From the NCBI RefSeq assembly GCF_008932245.1, contig NZ_CP034910.1, positions 1,178,001-1,242,000 on the forward strand: a stretch of 64,000 bases of DNA, given 5' to 3'. The translations under genes were made by a program, and so were the position numbers. The stretch is from Sinorhizobium alkalisoli (GTDB lineage: Bacteria; Pseudomonadota; Alphaproteobacteria; Rhizobiales; Rhizobiaceae). This document shows positions 37,490 to 46,373 of the stretch, piece after piece (the stretch's first letter is position 1; every line of letters begins with the position of its first letter). The notes below the pieces were generated by a model. The model worked only from the letters and a program-made list of their open reading frames with translations, was not told the origin of the DNA and made no database searches.

Positions 37490-37679
37490 AATTCGTCCAT
37501 CTCGGCCGCGAGTGGCCATTCACTGAAATCGCTTCCGCCGAGGTCGGTTTTCGCGCATCTTGCCGACACCTGCAGCGTCGCTGTCCACGAGCCAAGGTCG
37601 CTGTGGCACTTTGAATTGCTGCATGCCGCCTTGGAGTCGATCCAGGCAGACATGCAGTCGGCGAGGGGGGAGGGTTCGC

Positions 37680-38600
37680 ATGACGCTGACGTTGCGACAG
37701 ATCGAAGTGATCCGGTCTGTCATGGTAGCGGGGACGATCGCGGGCGCTGCGAGGCTGATGAACGTGACCCAGCCCGGCGTCAGCCGTACGATGAAGCACA
37801 TAGAGAGTTCCCTCGGCATCAAGCTCTTCGTGAAGAAGGCGGGCCGCTATGTGCCGACGAGCGAGGCTCGGGACATTTTCACGCAATTGCAGGAGGTCCA
37901 TCGCAAGGTCGAGGACCTCCAGGTCTCGATCGGGCAACTCGAGCGTGGCCGCGGCGTCGAGCTTGCGCTCGGCGCGGTGCCCAGCATCGCCAATGTCATG
38001 GTGCCGCATGCCGTCGCGGTGCTTAGGCGCCACTATCCCGATATCCTCGTGAACTTCGAAATCCTGAAGATCGAGGAGGCGATTGACTATCTGATGCTGG
38101 CACGCGGCGAGGTGGTCGTCATGAGCTATTTCTTCGAGCATCCTTCCATCACTTTCGAGCCGTTGGCCAAGGGTCGATTGGTTTGCATCGCCTCGAAGGA
38201 TCACCCGATCGCCTCGCGGACCGCCATTTCTCCACGCGAAATCGCCGAACATGCCCTGATCGGCATCGATCCGAAAGACCCCTATGGCGCGATCATGGCC
38301 GGCATCTTCGAGCGGGAGAAGTTGGATTACCGGATCTCGATCCGCGCCCGCTTCGGGACGACCGTCTGCGCACTGGTCAAGCAGAACCTCGGTATCGCGG
38401 TGATCGACGCCTTCACCGTCGCCGACATGACGGACCAGGGCCTCGCCATTATCCCGATCAGCGAAAAAACGGATTTTCAGACCTATGTGGCGTACCGTTC
38501 CGATGCCGCACTCTCGAGCTATGCCGAGAGCTTCGTCACCATGCTGCGCCGTGTGATGGAGGACTACATCCGCAAGGCCCATGGACACGCGAATGCATAA
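37680..38600 (+). CDS. LysR-type regulator of the TTT/quinate-shikimate module
   Basis: 306 residues: winged helix (TLRQIEVIRSVMVAGTIAGA, recognition helix around VTQPGVSRTMKHIE) and LysR effector domain. It is followed at 155 bases by tctC in the same direction, with a dyad ATTGGTAT-N7-ATGCCGAT at 38625-38647 that could be its site. It probably activates the transporter and quiC genes on quinate, shikimate or an intermediate; that is inferred from position. ATG 37680 gives the usual LysR N-terminus; upstream codons in frame add unrelated sequence. Confidence 0.85.
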   Translation: MTLTLRQIEVIRSVMVAGTIAGAARLMNVTQPGVSRTMKHIESSLGIKLFVKKAGRYVPTSEARDIFTQLQEVHRKVEDLQVSIGQLERGRGVELALGAVPSIANVMVPHAVAVLRRHYPDILVNFEILKIEEAIDYLMLARGEVVVMSYFFEHPSITFEPLAKGRLVCIASKDHPIASRTAISPREIAEHALIGIDPKDPYGAIMAGIFEREKLDYRISIRARFGTTVCALVKQNLGIAVIDAFTVADMTDQGLAIIPISEKTDFQTYVAYRSDAALSSYAESFVTMLRRVMEDYIRKAHGHANA

Positions 38601-38624
38601 CGAAAGAGCATGGATCGCAAAAAA

Positions 38625-38657
38625 ATTGGTATTTGCGTTATGCCGATAAACTTGACA
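38625..38657. promoter_or_regulatory. Candidate LysR box and -35 upstream of tctC
   Basis: The imperfect dyad ATTGGTAT-N7-ATGCCGAT (6 of 8 positions symmetric) fits a T-N11-A type LysR site. It is followed at 38652 by TTGACA. No convincing -10 was found at the standard spacing. Confidence 0.35.
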
Positions 38658-38755
38658 ATCATGAATGGACCTTGCCCCACGGCAATGAAAAGAACTTCCG
38701 CCGATCCGAGGAATGGGCGGCGTGTTCGGTCACCGGCATCCAATGGGAGGAAAAC

Positions 38756-39751
38756 ATGCTTGGTAAACTTATGGGGGCGGTCGCCGCCCTAGCGCTTTTC
38801 GTCGGCTCGGCGTCGGCTGCCGACTATCCCGAACAGGATATTCAGGGCATCATTCAATGGGGTGCCGGCGGCAGCACTGATCTCGTGATGCGCTCGGTTG
38901 CGCCGCATGCCGAAAAGGTGCTCGGCCGCAGCATTGTGATGATCAACAAGACCGGCGGCGTCGGGGCCATCGCCACCCAGTTCGTCGCAAGCCAGCCCTC
39001 CGACGGCTACACGCTGCTGATGAGCGCGGAAAACCCCCAGCTTTACAAGGTGATGGGGCTGTCCGACCTCGATTACGCCGATTTCTACCCGGTGAACGTG
39101 CTCGCCCGCGGCGTTCCGGTGCTCGTCGCCAACAACGACGCGCCCTTCAATACGATCAAGGAACTTGTCGACTACGTGCAAGCCAATCCCGGCAAGGTGA
39201 AGATGGGTTCGACCGGCCCCGGCGGCCTTCCCTCGGTCGTGGGTGGCATGATGTCCACCCAGCTCGACTTCAAGGTCACGGCGGTGCCCTTTGACGGAGA
39301 CGGCCCGGCGCTGACGGCCATGCAGGGCGGCGCGGTCGACTTCATGCCCGCCGTGCTCGGCGCTGCCGCAGAACATGTGAAGGCCGGGCGCATCAAGATC
39401 CTCGGTATCTTCGATCTCGAGGCAAGCCCGGTTCTGCCCGATGCGAAGCCGATCGTTGCCGACTATCCGGAGTTCAAGAAGCTCCTGCCATGGGGGCCGT
39501 TCTTCGGCGTTTTCGTCAAGCGCGATACGCCGGACGAGATCAAGGCCAAGCTGGTCGAGGCTTTCAAGACCGGCGCGGAGGCCGCGGAGTTCCAGAAGCT
39601 TCTTGACGACCGCGGCTATGTCTCGCTCAACATCTCCGGCGACGAAGCGGACGCTTTCCTGAAGAAGTGGCAGTCGACGACCGCCTGGGTGGTCTATGAT
39701 GCCGGCATCGCAAAGAAATCCCCGGAAGAATTCGGTATCGCGAAGCCCTGA
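38756..39751 (+). CDS. tctC: Tripartite tricarboxylate transporter (TTT) solute-binding protein, TctC family
   Basis: 331 residues with a Sec signal (1-21, ending GSASA). The mature protein has TctC marks IIQWGAGGSTDLVMR, VINKTGG-like MINKTGGVGAIAT, and MGSTGPGGLPSVVGGMM. It captures an organic acid in the periplasm. The genes that follow tctA act on shikimate/dehydroshikimate, so quinate or shikimate is the likely ligand rather than citrate. ATG 38756 has GGGAGG 5 bases upstream. Confidence 0.88.
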   Translation: MLGKLMGAVAALALFVGSASAADYPEQDIQGIIQWGAGGSTDLVMRSVAPHAEKVLGRSIVMINKTGGVGAIATQFVASQPSDGYTLLMSAENPQLYKVMGLSDLDYADFYPVNVLARGVPVLVANNDAPFNTIKELVDYVQANPGKVKMGSTGPGGLPSVVGGMMSTQLDFKVTAVPFDGDGPALTAMQGGAVDFMPAVLGAAAEHVKAGRIKILGIFDLEASPVLPDAKPIVADYPEFKKLLPWGPFFGVFVKRDTPDEIKAKLVEAFKTGAEAAEFQKLLDDRGYVSLNISGDEADAFLKKWQSTTAWVVYDAGIAKKSPEEFGIAKP

Positions 39752-39828
39752 TCAAGAACGGTCCGGTTCGCCGGGCCGTATCCAGGCCCGGCGGGAAGGC
39801 CTCCCGCCGGATGGGGAGGAGAAATATC

Positions 39829-40347
39829 ATGCAAGCGCACACAAACAGGCGCCCAGGCGAAATCGCCTTCAACGCCGCCCTGTTCGGCTTCAGCCTGTTC
39901 ATGTTCTGGCAGGCCTATCAGATTTCCGGCTTCTCGGCCTTGAGTTCCGCCGGAGCCTTTCCGATGGCGATGAGCGCCATCATGATCATCGCTTCGGCTG
40001 TCGTTCTTTTCCGCTCGTTGAAGCTTGCCTCTCCCGGCGGTGGCTGGAGCGGCTTCCGGAGCGAAGTCCTGCCGCCGGCTGTCCTGGTCTTCAGTCTCTT
40101 CATTCTCGCCTACTCCATCACGCTCAAGTCGCTGGGCTTCCTCCTGGCCTCCTTCCTGTTCCTGCTGGTATCGATCTGGTACCTGGAGCGGGGTCGGATC
40201 GGCCGGACGCTTCTATTGACCGTCGCTTCGATCACGGGCGTCTATGTCATCTTCCGCGTGGTTTTTCAGGTCGTGCTGCCGGAGGGCATCATTCCCGAAC
40301 GCGCGATCCTCGCGGCACTCGGTGATTTCTTTGCGGGGAGCAAATAA
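39829..40347 (+). CDS. tctB: TTT transporter small membrane subunit, TctB family
   Basis: 172 residues with four hydrophobic segments, the usual TctB topology, starting NAALFGFSLFMFWQAYQISGF. Small TctB subunits are poorly conserved, so the call leans on position between tctC and tctA. ATG 39829 is preceded by GGGGAGGAG; its stop is 3 bases before tctA. Confidence 0.88.
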   Translation: MQAHTNRRPGEIAFNAALFGFSLFMFWQAYQISGFSALSSAGAFPMAMSAIMIIASAVVLFRSLKLASPGGGWSGFRSEVLPPAVLVFSLFILAYSITLKSLGFLLASFLFLLVSIWYLERGRIGRTLLLTVASITGVYVIFRVVFQVVLPEGIIPERAILAALGDFFAGSK

Positions 40348-40350
40348 GCC

Positions 40351-41865
40351 ATGATGGACGCGCTCTCCTATCTCTTCGCTTCCTGGCTGCAGCCGGAGTT
40401 GCTAGCGCTCACGGCCGTCGGCACCGCAGCGGGCATTTATATCGGAGCCATTCCGGGACTATCCGTCACCATGGCGGTGTCCATCCTGATCTCCTTCACC
40501 TTCGGCTGGGAGGTCAATCACGCGCTGGCGCTGATGAACGGCATCTTCATGGGTGGCGTCTATGGCGGTTCGCGCACCGCCATCCTGCTCAATATACCGG
40601 GCGCGCCGGCGGCGATCGCCACCGCACTCGACGGCTACCCTATGGCGAAGAAGGGCGAGGCCGGGAACGCCATCGGCCTTTCCACGGTCATGTCGTTCTT
40701 CGGCGGCTTCGTCGGCATCATCGTCCTGGCGGCGGGTGCCCCGGTCGTCAGCGAATTCGCGATCCTGTTCCAACCGCGCGACTATATGCTGCTCGCCGTC
40801 ATGGGTATCCTGCTCGTCGGCTCCTTGTCGGGCGAGAGCCTCGCCAAGGGCATCTTCGCCGGCGCGTTCGGCATGCTGCTCGGCACGGTCGGCCTCGATC
40901 CGATGACCGCGGAACAGCGCTTCACATTCGGTTCGGTCGAACTGATGAACGGTATTTCCCCGGTCGCGCTGATGATCGGCCTCTTCGGCGTCTCCGAGGC
41001 GCTGCTGCAGCTTCACAACCTGCACCTGGCCGCGGTCAAGCAGAAGGTGGACAAGATCATTCCGTCCTTCTCCGACCTCAAGAAATATCTGCCGCTCAGC
41101 CTACAGACCTCGGCGATCGGGGTCATCATCGGCGCGCTGCCGGGCACCGGCGGCGACATCGCCGCGCTGATGGCCTATGATCATGCCAAGAGGGTGACCC
41201 AGAACCCCGAAGTACCCTTCGGCCAGGGAGCAAAGGAAGGCCTGGTCGCCCCTGAGTCGGCCAATAATGCAGCCGTCGGCGGCGCCTATATCCCGATGCT
41301 GACGCTTGGCATTCCAGGCGATGCGGTAACCGCGGTCATCATCGGCGCGCTCTTCATCCACGGCCTCAATCCAGGTCCGCTGCTGCTCATCGAAAAGCCG
41401 GACATGTTCTGGTTCACGGTCGGCAACCTGACGCTCGCCAACATCCTTCTGCTGGTCTTCGGCCTGACGGGCATCAAGGTCTTTACGAAGATCATCGAGT
41501 GTCCCAAGGGGGTGCTCTTCCCGCTCATCCTGCTCCTGAGCGTGGTCGGCGCCTATTCGATCAACAACTCGCTGTCGGATGTCTGGTGGATGCTCGGTTT
41601 CGGGGTGCTCGGCTACTTCATGAAGCTCTATGGCTATCAGGTCGGCCCGGTCGTGCTCGGCATCATCCTGAGCCGCCTCATGGACGACAATTGGCGCCGC
41701 GCCATCATCTCGGAACAGGAAAGTCTGCCGGCCTTCTTCTATGGCATGATCACGAGCCCGCTTTCGGCGGTCCTGTTCCTTGCCATCGTTCTCATCCTCC
41801 TCAGCCAAACGCCCGTGTGGAGGGCGATCAAGATGCATGCGTCTCCACGCCTCGGCAGGGGCTGA
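40351..41865 (+). CDS. tctA: TTT transporter large membrane subunit, TctA family
   Basis: 504 residues with about 11-12 membrane segments. The two conserved re-entrant motifs are IGAIPGLSVTMAVSILI near the N-terminus and IGALPGTGGDIAALMAYDHAK in the middle. It is the ion-coupled channel for the solute bound by TctC. Its end is 22 bases before the shikimate dehydrogenase gene. Confidence 0.94.
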   Translation: MMDALSYLFASWLQPELLALTAVGTAAGIYIGAIPGLSVTMAVSILISFTFGWEVNHALALMNGIFMGGVYGGSRTAILLNIPGAPAAIATALDGYPMAKKGEAGNAIGLSTVMSFFGGFVGIIVLAAGAPVVSEFAILFQPRDYMLLAVMGILLVGSLSGESLAKGIFAGAFGMLLGTVGLDPMTAEQRFTFGSVELMNGISPVALMIGLFGVSEALLQLHNLHLAAVKQKVDKIIPSFSDLKKYLPLSLQTSAIGVIIGALPGTGGDIAALMAYDHAKRVTQNPEVPFGQGAKEGLVAPESANNAAVGGAYIPMLTLGIPGDAVTAVIIGALFIHGLNPGPLLLIEKPDMFWFTVGNLTLANILLLVFGLTGIKVFTKIIECPKGVLFPLILLLSVVGAYSINNSLSDVWWMLGFGVLGYFMKLYGYQVGPVVLGIILSRLMDDNWRRAIISEQESLPAFFYGMITSPLSAVLFLAIVLILLSQTPVWRAIKMHASPRLGRG

Positions 41866-41887
41866 GGGCCAACACAAGGCAGAAGCT

Positions 41888-42742
41888 ATGTCGGACGCAA
41901 CCATTCGGCTAGGTCTCATCGGCGACAACATCACCCGGTCGCAGTCGCCGCGGCTGCATGTTGCGGCCGGCAGGCTCTGCGGACTCGACGTGACCTATGA
42001 ACGGCTGATCCCCGCCGATCGTGGCGAGGATTTCGAGACGGTTTTCGATCGCTGCCTCAGCGAAGGCTTCCGCGGGATCAATATCACTTATCCCTACAAG
42101 GAACGCGTGGTTCCGCTGTTGGACATGCCGGATCCGGCGATCGCTGCCATCGGTGCCTGCAACACGGTGGTCTTCGACAGGGTTCCGCCTTCCGGCTACA
42201 ACACCGACTATACCGGCTTTGTAAGCGCCTTCCGGGAGGCCTTCCCCGACGCGACGGCCGGGACGGTCGCGATGGCCGGGGCGGGCGGTGTCGGAAAAGC
42301 AGTCGCCTTCGGGCTTGCAGCGCTCGGCTGCAAGCGGCTGCTCATCTTCGATCGCGATCAGGCGAAAGCAGAGGCGCTCTCCTCCTCGCTTGAAGCTGCG
42401 GCCGTCGAGATGCCGGTCGAACTCGTTCCCTCGATCGAAGAGGCGGTGGTCGCGGCCGACGGTCTCGTCAATTGCACGCCGGTTGGCATGGTAGGCTATG
42501 CGGGAACCGCCATTCCAAACGCCCTGATCGGGCGCCAGCGCTGGGCGTTCGATGCCGTCTACACGCCGGTCGAGACAGAGTTTCTCTCCGATGCGCGCGC
42601 AGCGGGTCTTTCGATCATCAGCGGCTATGAACTCTTCTTTCACCAGGGTGTCGACGCTTTCCGCTATTTCATCGGAACGGAGGTCGATGCCGCGGCTCTG
42701 CGTGTAGTTCTGGCTGAGCCGGAATCGCAAACGAGGACATAG
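41888..42742 (+). CDS. Shikimate/quinate dehydrogenase, AroE/YdiB family, probably catabolic
   Basis: 284 residues. N-domain motifs are GLIGDNITRSQSPRLH and NITYPYKE (catalytic lysine), then GACNTVV and GYNTDYTGF. The cofactor domain has GAGGVGKAVAFGL, followed by IFDRDQAKAE: an aspartate ends the second strand where NADP-using AroE have a basic NRT loop. This suggests NAD(H) use, as in catabolic YdiB/QsuD-like enzymes. It would oxidise shikimate/quinate to dehydroshikimate/dehydroquinate. It sits 2 bases before the dehydroshikimate dehydratase gene, which supports a catabolic rather than biosynthetic role. Confidence 0.85.
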   Translation: MSDATIRLGLIGDNITRSQSPRLHVAAGRLCGLDVTYERLIPADRGEDFETVFDRCLSEGFRGINITYPYKERVVPLLDMPDPAIAAIGACNTVVFDRVPPSGYNTDYTGFVSAFREAFPDATAGTVAMAGAGGVGKAVAFGLAALGCKRLLIFDRDQAKAEALSSSLEAAAVEMPVELVPSIEEAVVAADGLVNCTPVGMVGYAGTAIPNALIGRQRWAFDAVYTPVETEFLSDARAAGLSIISGYELFFHQGVDAFRYFIGTEVDAAALRVVLAEPESQTRT

Positions 42743-42744
42743 GC

Positions 42745-44652
42745 ATGAAGACCTCGATCGCCACCGTCTCCATCAGCGGCACGCTTCAGGAAAAACTCGC
42801 CGCGGTCGCCGCGGCAGGCTTCGACGGCGTCGAGATCTTCGAGAATGATTTCCTGACCCATGACGGATCGCCGGCCGAAGTCGGGAAAATGGTCCGCGAG
42901 CACGGGCTGGAGGTCACGCTGTTCCAGCCGTTCCGTGATTTCGAGGGCATGCCGGAGCCGCATCGCTCCCGCGCCTTCGACCGGGCCGAACGGAAGTTCG
43001 ATGTGATGCAGGAACTCGGCACGGACCTGATGCTGGTGTGCTCCAATGTCTCGCCGCTTGCGATTGGTGGCATCGACCGGGCGGCCGAAGACCTTCGCGA
43101 GCTCGGCGAGCGGGCGGCCCGGCGCGGGCTGCGCGTCGGCTATGAGGCGCTCGCCTGGGGGCGTCACATTAGCGACCACCGCGACGCCTGGGAAATCGTG
43201 CGCCGCGCCGATCATCCGAGTATCGGCCTGATCCTCGACAGCTTCCACACCTTTGCCCGCAAGATCGACGTCAACTCGATCCGCTCGATCCCTGGCGACA
43301 AGATCTTCATCGTGCAGCTCGCAGATGCACCGCTGATCGACATGGATCTGCTCTATTGGAGCCGCCATTTCCGCAACATGCCGGGGGAAGGCGATCTTGC
43401 TGTCACAGACTTCATGCGGGCAGTCGTCGCCACCGGCTATGCCGGCGCGATCTCCCTCGAAATCTTCAACGACCAGTTCCGTGGCGGATCGGCCAAGGCG
43501 ATCGCCGAAGACGGGCATCGCTCGCTCATCTATCTCATGGACCAGGTCAAGCGGGCCGAACCGGAAGCCAAGGTGGCGCTGCCGAATATGCCGGACCGGG
43601 CGAATGTCCTCGGCGTCGAATTCATCGAGTTCGCAACCGATGACGACGAAGCGGCAGAACTCGACGCCGTGCTCGCCACCATGGGCTTTATCCCGGCAGC
43701 CCGACACCGAAGCAAGGCGGTGACGCTCTGGCGGCAGGTGCCGGGGAAGGGTGGCATCAACATCGTCGTCAATGCGGAGCAGGAGGGCTTCGCCCATTCC
43801 GCCTACCTTGTCCACGGCACCTGCGCCTATGCAATGGGCCTGAAGGTGGACAATGCCGCGGCGGCGGTCGAGCGCGCCAAGGCGCTCGGTGCGGAACCCT
43901 TCGAGCAGCGGCGCTCATCGGCGGATGTTGCCATGCCGGCCATTCGCGGCGTCGGCGGCGGGCTCATCTATTTCGTCGATGACGTCGGCGAGACTGCGCG
44001 CATCTGGGAGGCCGAGTTCGACGCGCTTCCCGAGGCCGCTTGTCCGGCGGGAGCAGGCCTCGTCGCCATCGACCACGTGGCGCAAACGATGAAGGCGGAA
44101 GAGATGCTGTCGTGGCTGCTCTTCTACACCGCCATCTTCAAGACCACGAAATCGCCGATGGTCGATATTGTCGATCCATCGGGCCTGGTCCGCAGCCAGG
44201 TCGTCGATAACGAGCAGGGCTCGCTGCGTCTGACGATGAACGGCGCCGAAAACCGCAACACTTTCGCGGGTCATTTCATCGCCGAGAGTTTCGGCCCCGG
44301 CATTCAGCACCTCGCATTCGCCACGACGGACATTTTTGCAACCGCTGCGGCGCTCAAGCAGACGGGCTTCCGGCCATTGTCGATTTCGCGCAATTATTAT
44401 GACGATATCGAAGCGCGCTTCGGTCTCGATCCCGCCTTCACCGATCGTCTGCGCTTAGAGAACATTCTCTACGACCGCGACGAGAAGGGCGAGTTCTTCC
44501 AGCTCTATGGACCGACCTTCGGTGAAGGCTTCTTCTTCGAGATCGTCGAGCGCCGCGGCGGGTACCGTGGCTATGGCGCTGGCAATGCGCCCTTCCGCAT
44601 TGCCGCGCAGAAGCGCTCGCTCCGGCCCGCGGGAATGCCGCTCATCGGGTAA
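42745..44652 (+). CDS. quiC: 3-dehydroshikimate dehydratase, two-domain (TIM barrel + HPPD-like)
   Basis: 635 residues. Residues 1-~275 are an AP-endonuclease/sugar-isomerase-like TIM barrel (GFDGVEIFENDFL, LILDSFHTFARK, LQLADAP-like IVQLADAPLID) that binds a divalent metal and dehydrates 3-dehydroshikimate to protocatechuate. Residues ~295-625 are a VOC/4-hydroxyphenylpyruvate dioxygenase-like pair (GVEFIEFATDD, AIDHVAQTM, FGPGIQHLAFATTDIF). This fusion is known for bacterial QuiC enzymes. The product is the substrate of PcaGH encoded 20 kb away. The symbol is by function; QuiC1 would be equally apt. Confidence 0.88.
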   Translation: MKTSIATVSISGTLQEKLAAVAAAGFDGVEIFENDFLTHDGSPAEVGKMVREHGLEVTLFQPFRDFEGMPEPHRSRAFDRAERKFDVMQELGTDLMLVCSNVSPLAIGGIDRAAEDLRELGERAARRGLRVGYEALAWGRHISDHRDAWEIVRRADHPSIGLILDSFHTFARKIDVNSIRSIPGDKIFIVQLADAPLIDMDLLYWSRHFRNMPGEGDLAVTDFMRAVVATGYAGAISLEIFNDQFRGGSAKAIAEDGHRSLIYLMDQVKRAEPEAKVALPNMPDRANVLGVEFIEFATDDDEAAELDAVLATMGFIPAARHRSKAVTLWRQVPGKGGINIVVNAEQEGFAHSAYLVHGTCAYAMGLKVDNAAAAVERAKALGAEPFEQRRSSADVAMPAIRGVGGGLIYFVDDVGETARIWEAEFDALPEAACPAGAGLVAIDHVAQTMKAEEMLSWLLFYTAIFKTTKSPMVDIVDPSGLVRSQVVDNEQGSLRLTMNGAENRNTFAGHFIAESFGPGIQHLAFATTDIFATAAALKQTGFRPLSISRNYYDDIEARFGLDPAFTDRLRLENILYDRDEKGEFFQLYGPTFGEGFFFEIVERRGGYRGYGAGNAPFRIAAQKRSLRPAGMPLIG

Positions 44653-44767
44653 CCCGGACCTCTGGCGCGCTCGACACGGTCAGGAAAACGCGTGCGCACT
44701 TGTTGAAGGGTGCAGATTCTCACCTTCGCCCGAACTATGATGGGCGCCTCATTGTCGGAGGAGAACT

Positions 44768-45202
44768 ATGAAGGCGCGTGTCAAATGGATTGAGGATCGG
44801 ACGTTCGTCGGCCGGTCCGAGAGCGGGCACAATGTTGTGCTCGGTACGGCTTTTGGACCCGAGGGGCAGAAGCCGGGGCCGAGCCCGATGGAACTGGTGC
44901 TGATCGGCACGGGAGGCTGCTCGGCCTACGATGTCGTCCACATCCTCGAAAAGGGCCGCGAGGCGATCGAGGATTGCGTCGTCGAGATCGACGCGGATCG
45001 GGCAGAGCAGGAGCCGAAGGTCTTCACCCGCATCCATATGCATTTCGTGGTCAAGGGACGAAACCTGGCGAGGCACAAGGTCGAGCGTGCCATTGGCTTG
45101 TCGCTCGAGAAATATTGCTCGGCCTCGGCGATGCTCGCCAAGACGGCTGCGATCACCCACGATTTCGAGGTGGTCAATACGGCCGGGACGGCGGCGACCT
45201 GA
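44768..45202 (+). CDS. OsmC-family peroxiredoxin/thiol protein (YhfA type)
   Basis: 144 residues with the two reactive cysteines of the family, one in GTGGCSAYDVVHILEK and one in EKYCSASAMLAKTA. Members reduce organic peroxides or handle reactive thiols in the cytoplasm. The ATG follows GGAGGAG. The gene stands alone, 115 bases after quiC, and marks the end of the well-preserved catabolic region before a decayed stretch. Confidence 0.9.
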   Translation: MKARVKWIEDRTFVGRSESGHNVVLGTAFGPEGQKPGPSPMELVLIGTGGCSAYDVVHILEKGREAIEDCVVEIDADRAEQEPKVFTRIHMHFVVKGRNLARHKVERAIGLSLEKYCSASAMLAKTAAITHDFEVVNTAGTAAT

Positions 45203-45273
45203 AGCGTCGCCGCCGCGGATTTGCGGATGCCTGGAGCGCCGCGCGGCTTTTCAGACGCACAAAGCTCGATGCG

Positions 45274-45420
45274 CTAAGCTTCATCATGGCGGCGCCACCA
45301 GACGCCCGTCTTGTTGCGCCCTTTCGGCGGCACGGTCGAGCCACTGATGCATGCCCCAGAGGGCGTCCAATCCGCGCGCATAGGTGGAATAGCACCAGGG
45401 CTCCTCGCTCCCCTTGGGGT
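45274..45420 (-). pseudogene. Remnant of a DUF899 (thioredoxin-like) protein C-terminus
   Basis: On the minus strand one frame reads EEPWCYSTYARGLDALWGMH and then QWLDRA; a second frame continues PPKGRNKTGVWWRRHDEA to a stop at 45274. DUF899 proteins end in this order (YSTYARGLD ... LDRAPxGRNE ... WWRxHDEY). One frame shift falls near 45325 and the rest of the ~230-residue gene is missing. Confidence 0.65.
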
Positions 45421-46053
45421 GCGGTTCTTATGCGATAATCGCTTTTCGCAGCACTTCGAAACGCGCGAGGTTAGCATTCCTCAGGGGGTTTGACGTGCCG
45501 GAACTGCAGCAGCAGTAAAAGGTCGTAGGTGATCTTCAGTGCGGCGCAGATAAGGAGCAGCCGGGCCCGAGATGACGCTGCGAACAGAGCACCTGCAAGC
45601 GCAGGGCTAGCTGCCGCGGCAAGGCTTCGCGGCACAGACGTTTTGCTGTCTCCAGAAGACGCGGATTGCCAATGTGGGACCGATCCCAGGGGAGATCGTG
45701 GCGGCAGCAGGGGCGATCTATGTCGGCGTCTGGCTCGCTATTGCGCTATGGAGTGAGTGGAATGATCGGACCAGGTTCGGACGGGCGCCCAGCTCCAGCG
45801 GCATGGGATAATTCGCGCACGCTGGATCTTCGGACTTGTTCCTGCGAGTATCTCGAAAGTTTGGAGACCAGGCGGCCGCTTTGGGCCGGACTTTCACGTC
45901 CGCCAACGAAGTCCTGGCGTCTGGCGTAGCGATCGGAAAGGAGCGGTCGCGCCAGATGTCCGCACGACACATCAGGCCGTTTCGAGTTGGCTGAACCGAA
46001 GCGGGATGAGTTTGCAGGCCTTGAGCAGCCCTGCAGCATCTTTGTCATGACAG
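45421..46053. other. Non-coding or decayed stretch
   Basis: No intact gene. A 46-codon frame on + (45674-45811, GTG start) encodes one hydrophobic helix (AGAIYVGVWLAIALWSEW) followed by a polar tail. It could be a fragment of a small membrane protein, but has no ribosome site that convinces. The 46000 end carries further out-of-frame pieces beyond the nuclease remnant. Confidence 0.35.
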
Positions 46054-46350
46054 TCAGGAACTGTCCCTTTGAAACCGAGCCTCTTCGTCAGCACTGAGAT
46101 CGTCGAAGGTGCAGCGCGATGAAGTCGCAACCACGCGTGCCGTCCCTGCCGACATGGAAGTCGTGTTCGTCCGGGCGGATATAATCGTCGCCGCGCGTCC
46201 AAAGAACTAGCGGGCGGCGTCGAGAATCGCGCTCTTACCAGCGTCGTTCGGCCCCACAAGAATACTGAGACCGGACGAGAGCTTCAACTGCAACGGGGCG
46301 GTCGGGTCGAAGCACCGGAAGCCGCTCGCGTAGATTTCGGAAATGTACAC
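46054..46350 (-). pseudogene. Remnant of an OLD-family ATP-dependent nuclease (N-terminal part)
   Basis: From a GTG at 46350 with GGAGG upstream, the frame reads VYISEIYASGFRCF and then the P-loop SILVGPNDAGKSAILDAAR before a stop. One base out of frame it continues VLWTRGDDYIRPDEHDFHVG and then, after a second shift, CTFDDLSADEEARF. This is the order of the ATPase domain of OLD nucleases. The C-terminal half and Toprim domain are absent. Two frame changes and loss of most of the gene mean it is dead. Confidence 0.65.
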
Positions 46351-46373
46351 CGTCGCCTCCCACCCCGTTTTTC

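Noticed and set aside
45674..45811. Small membrane-protein gene of 45 residues
   Set aside because: One hydrophobic helix but no good ribosome site or recognised family; kept only as a note in the gap description.
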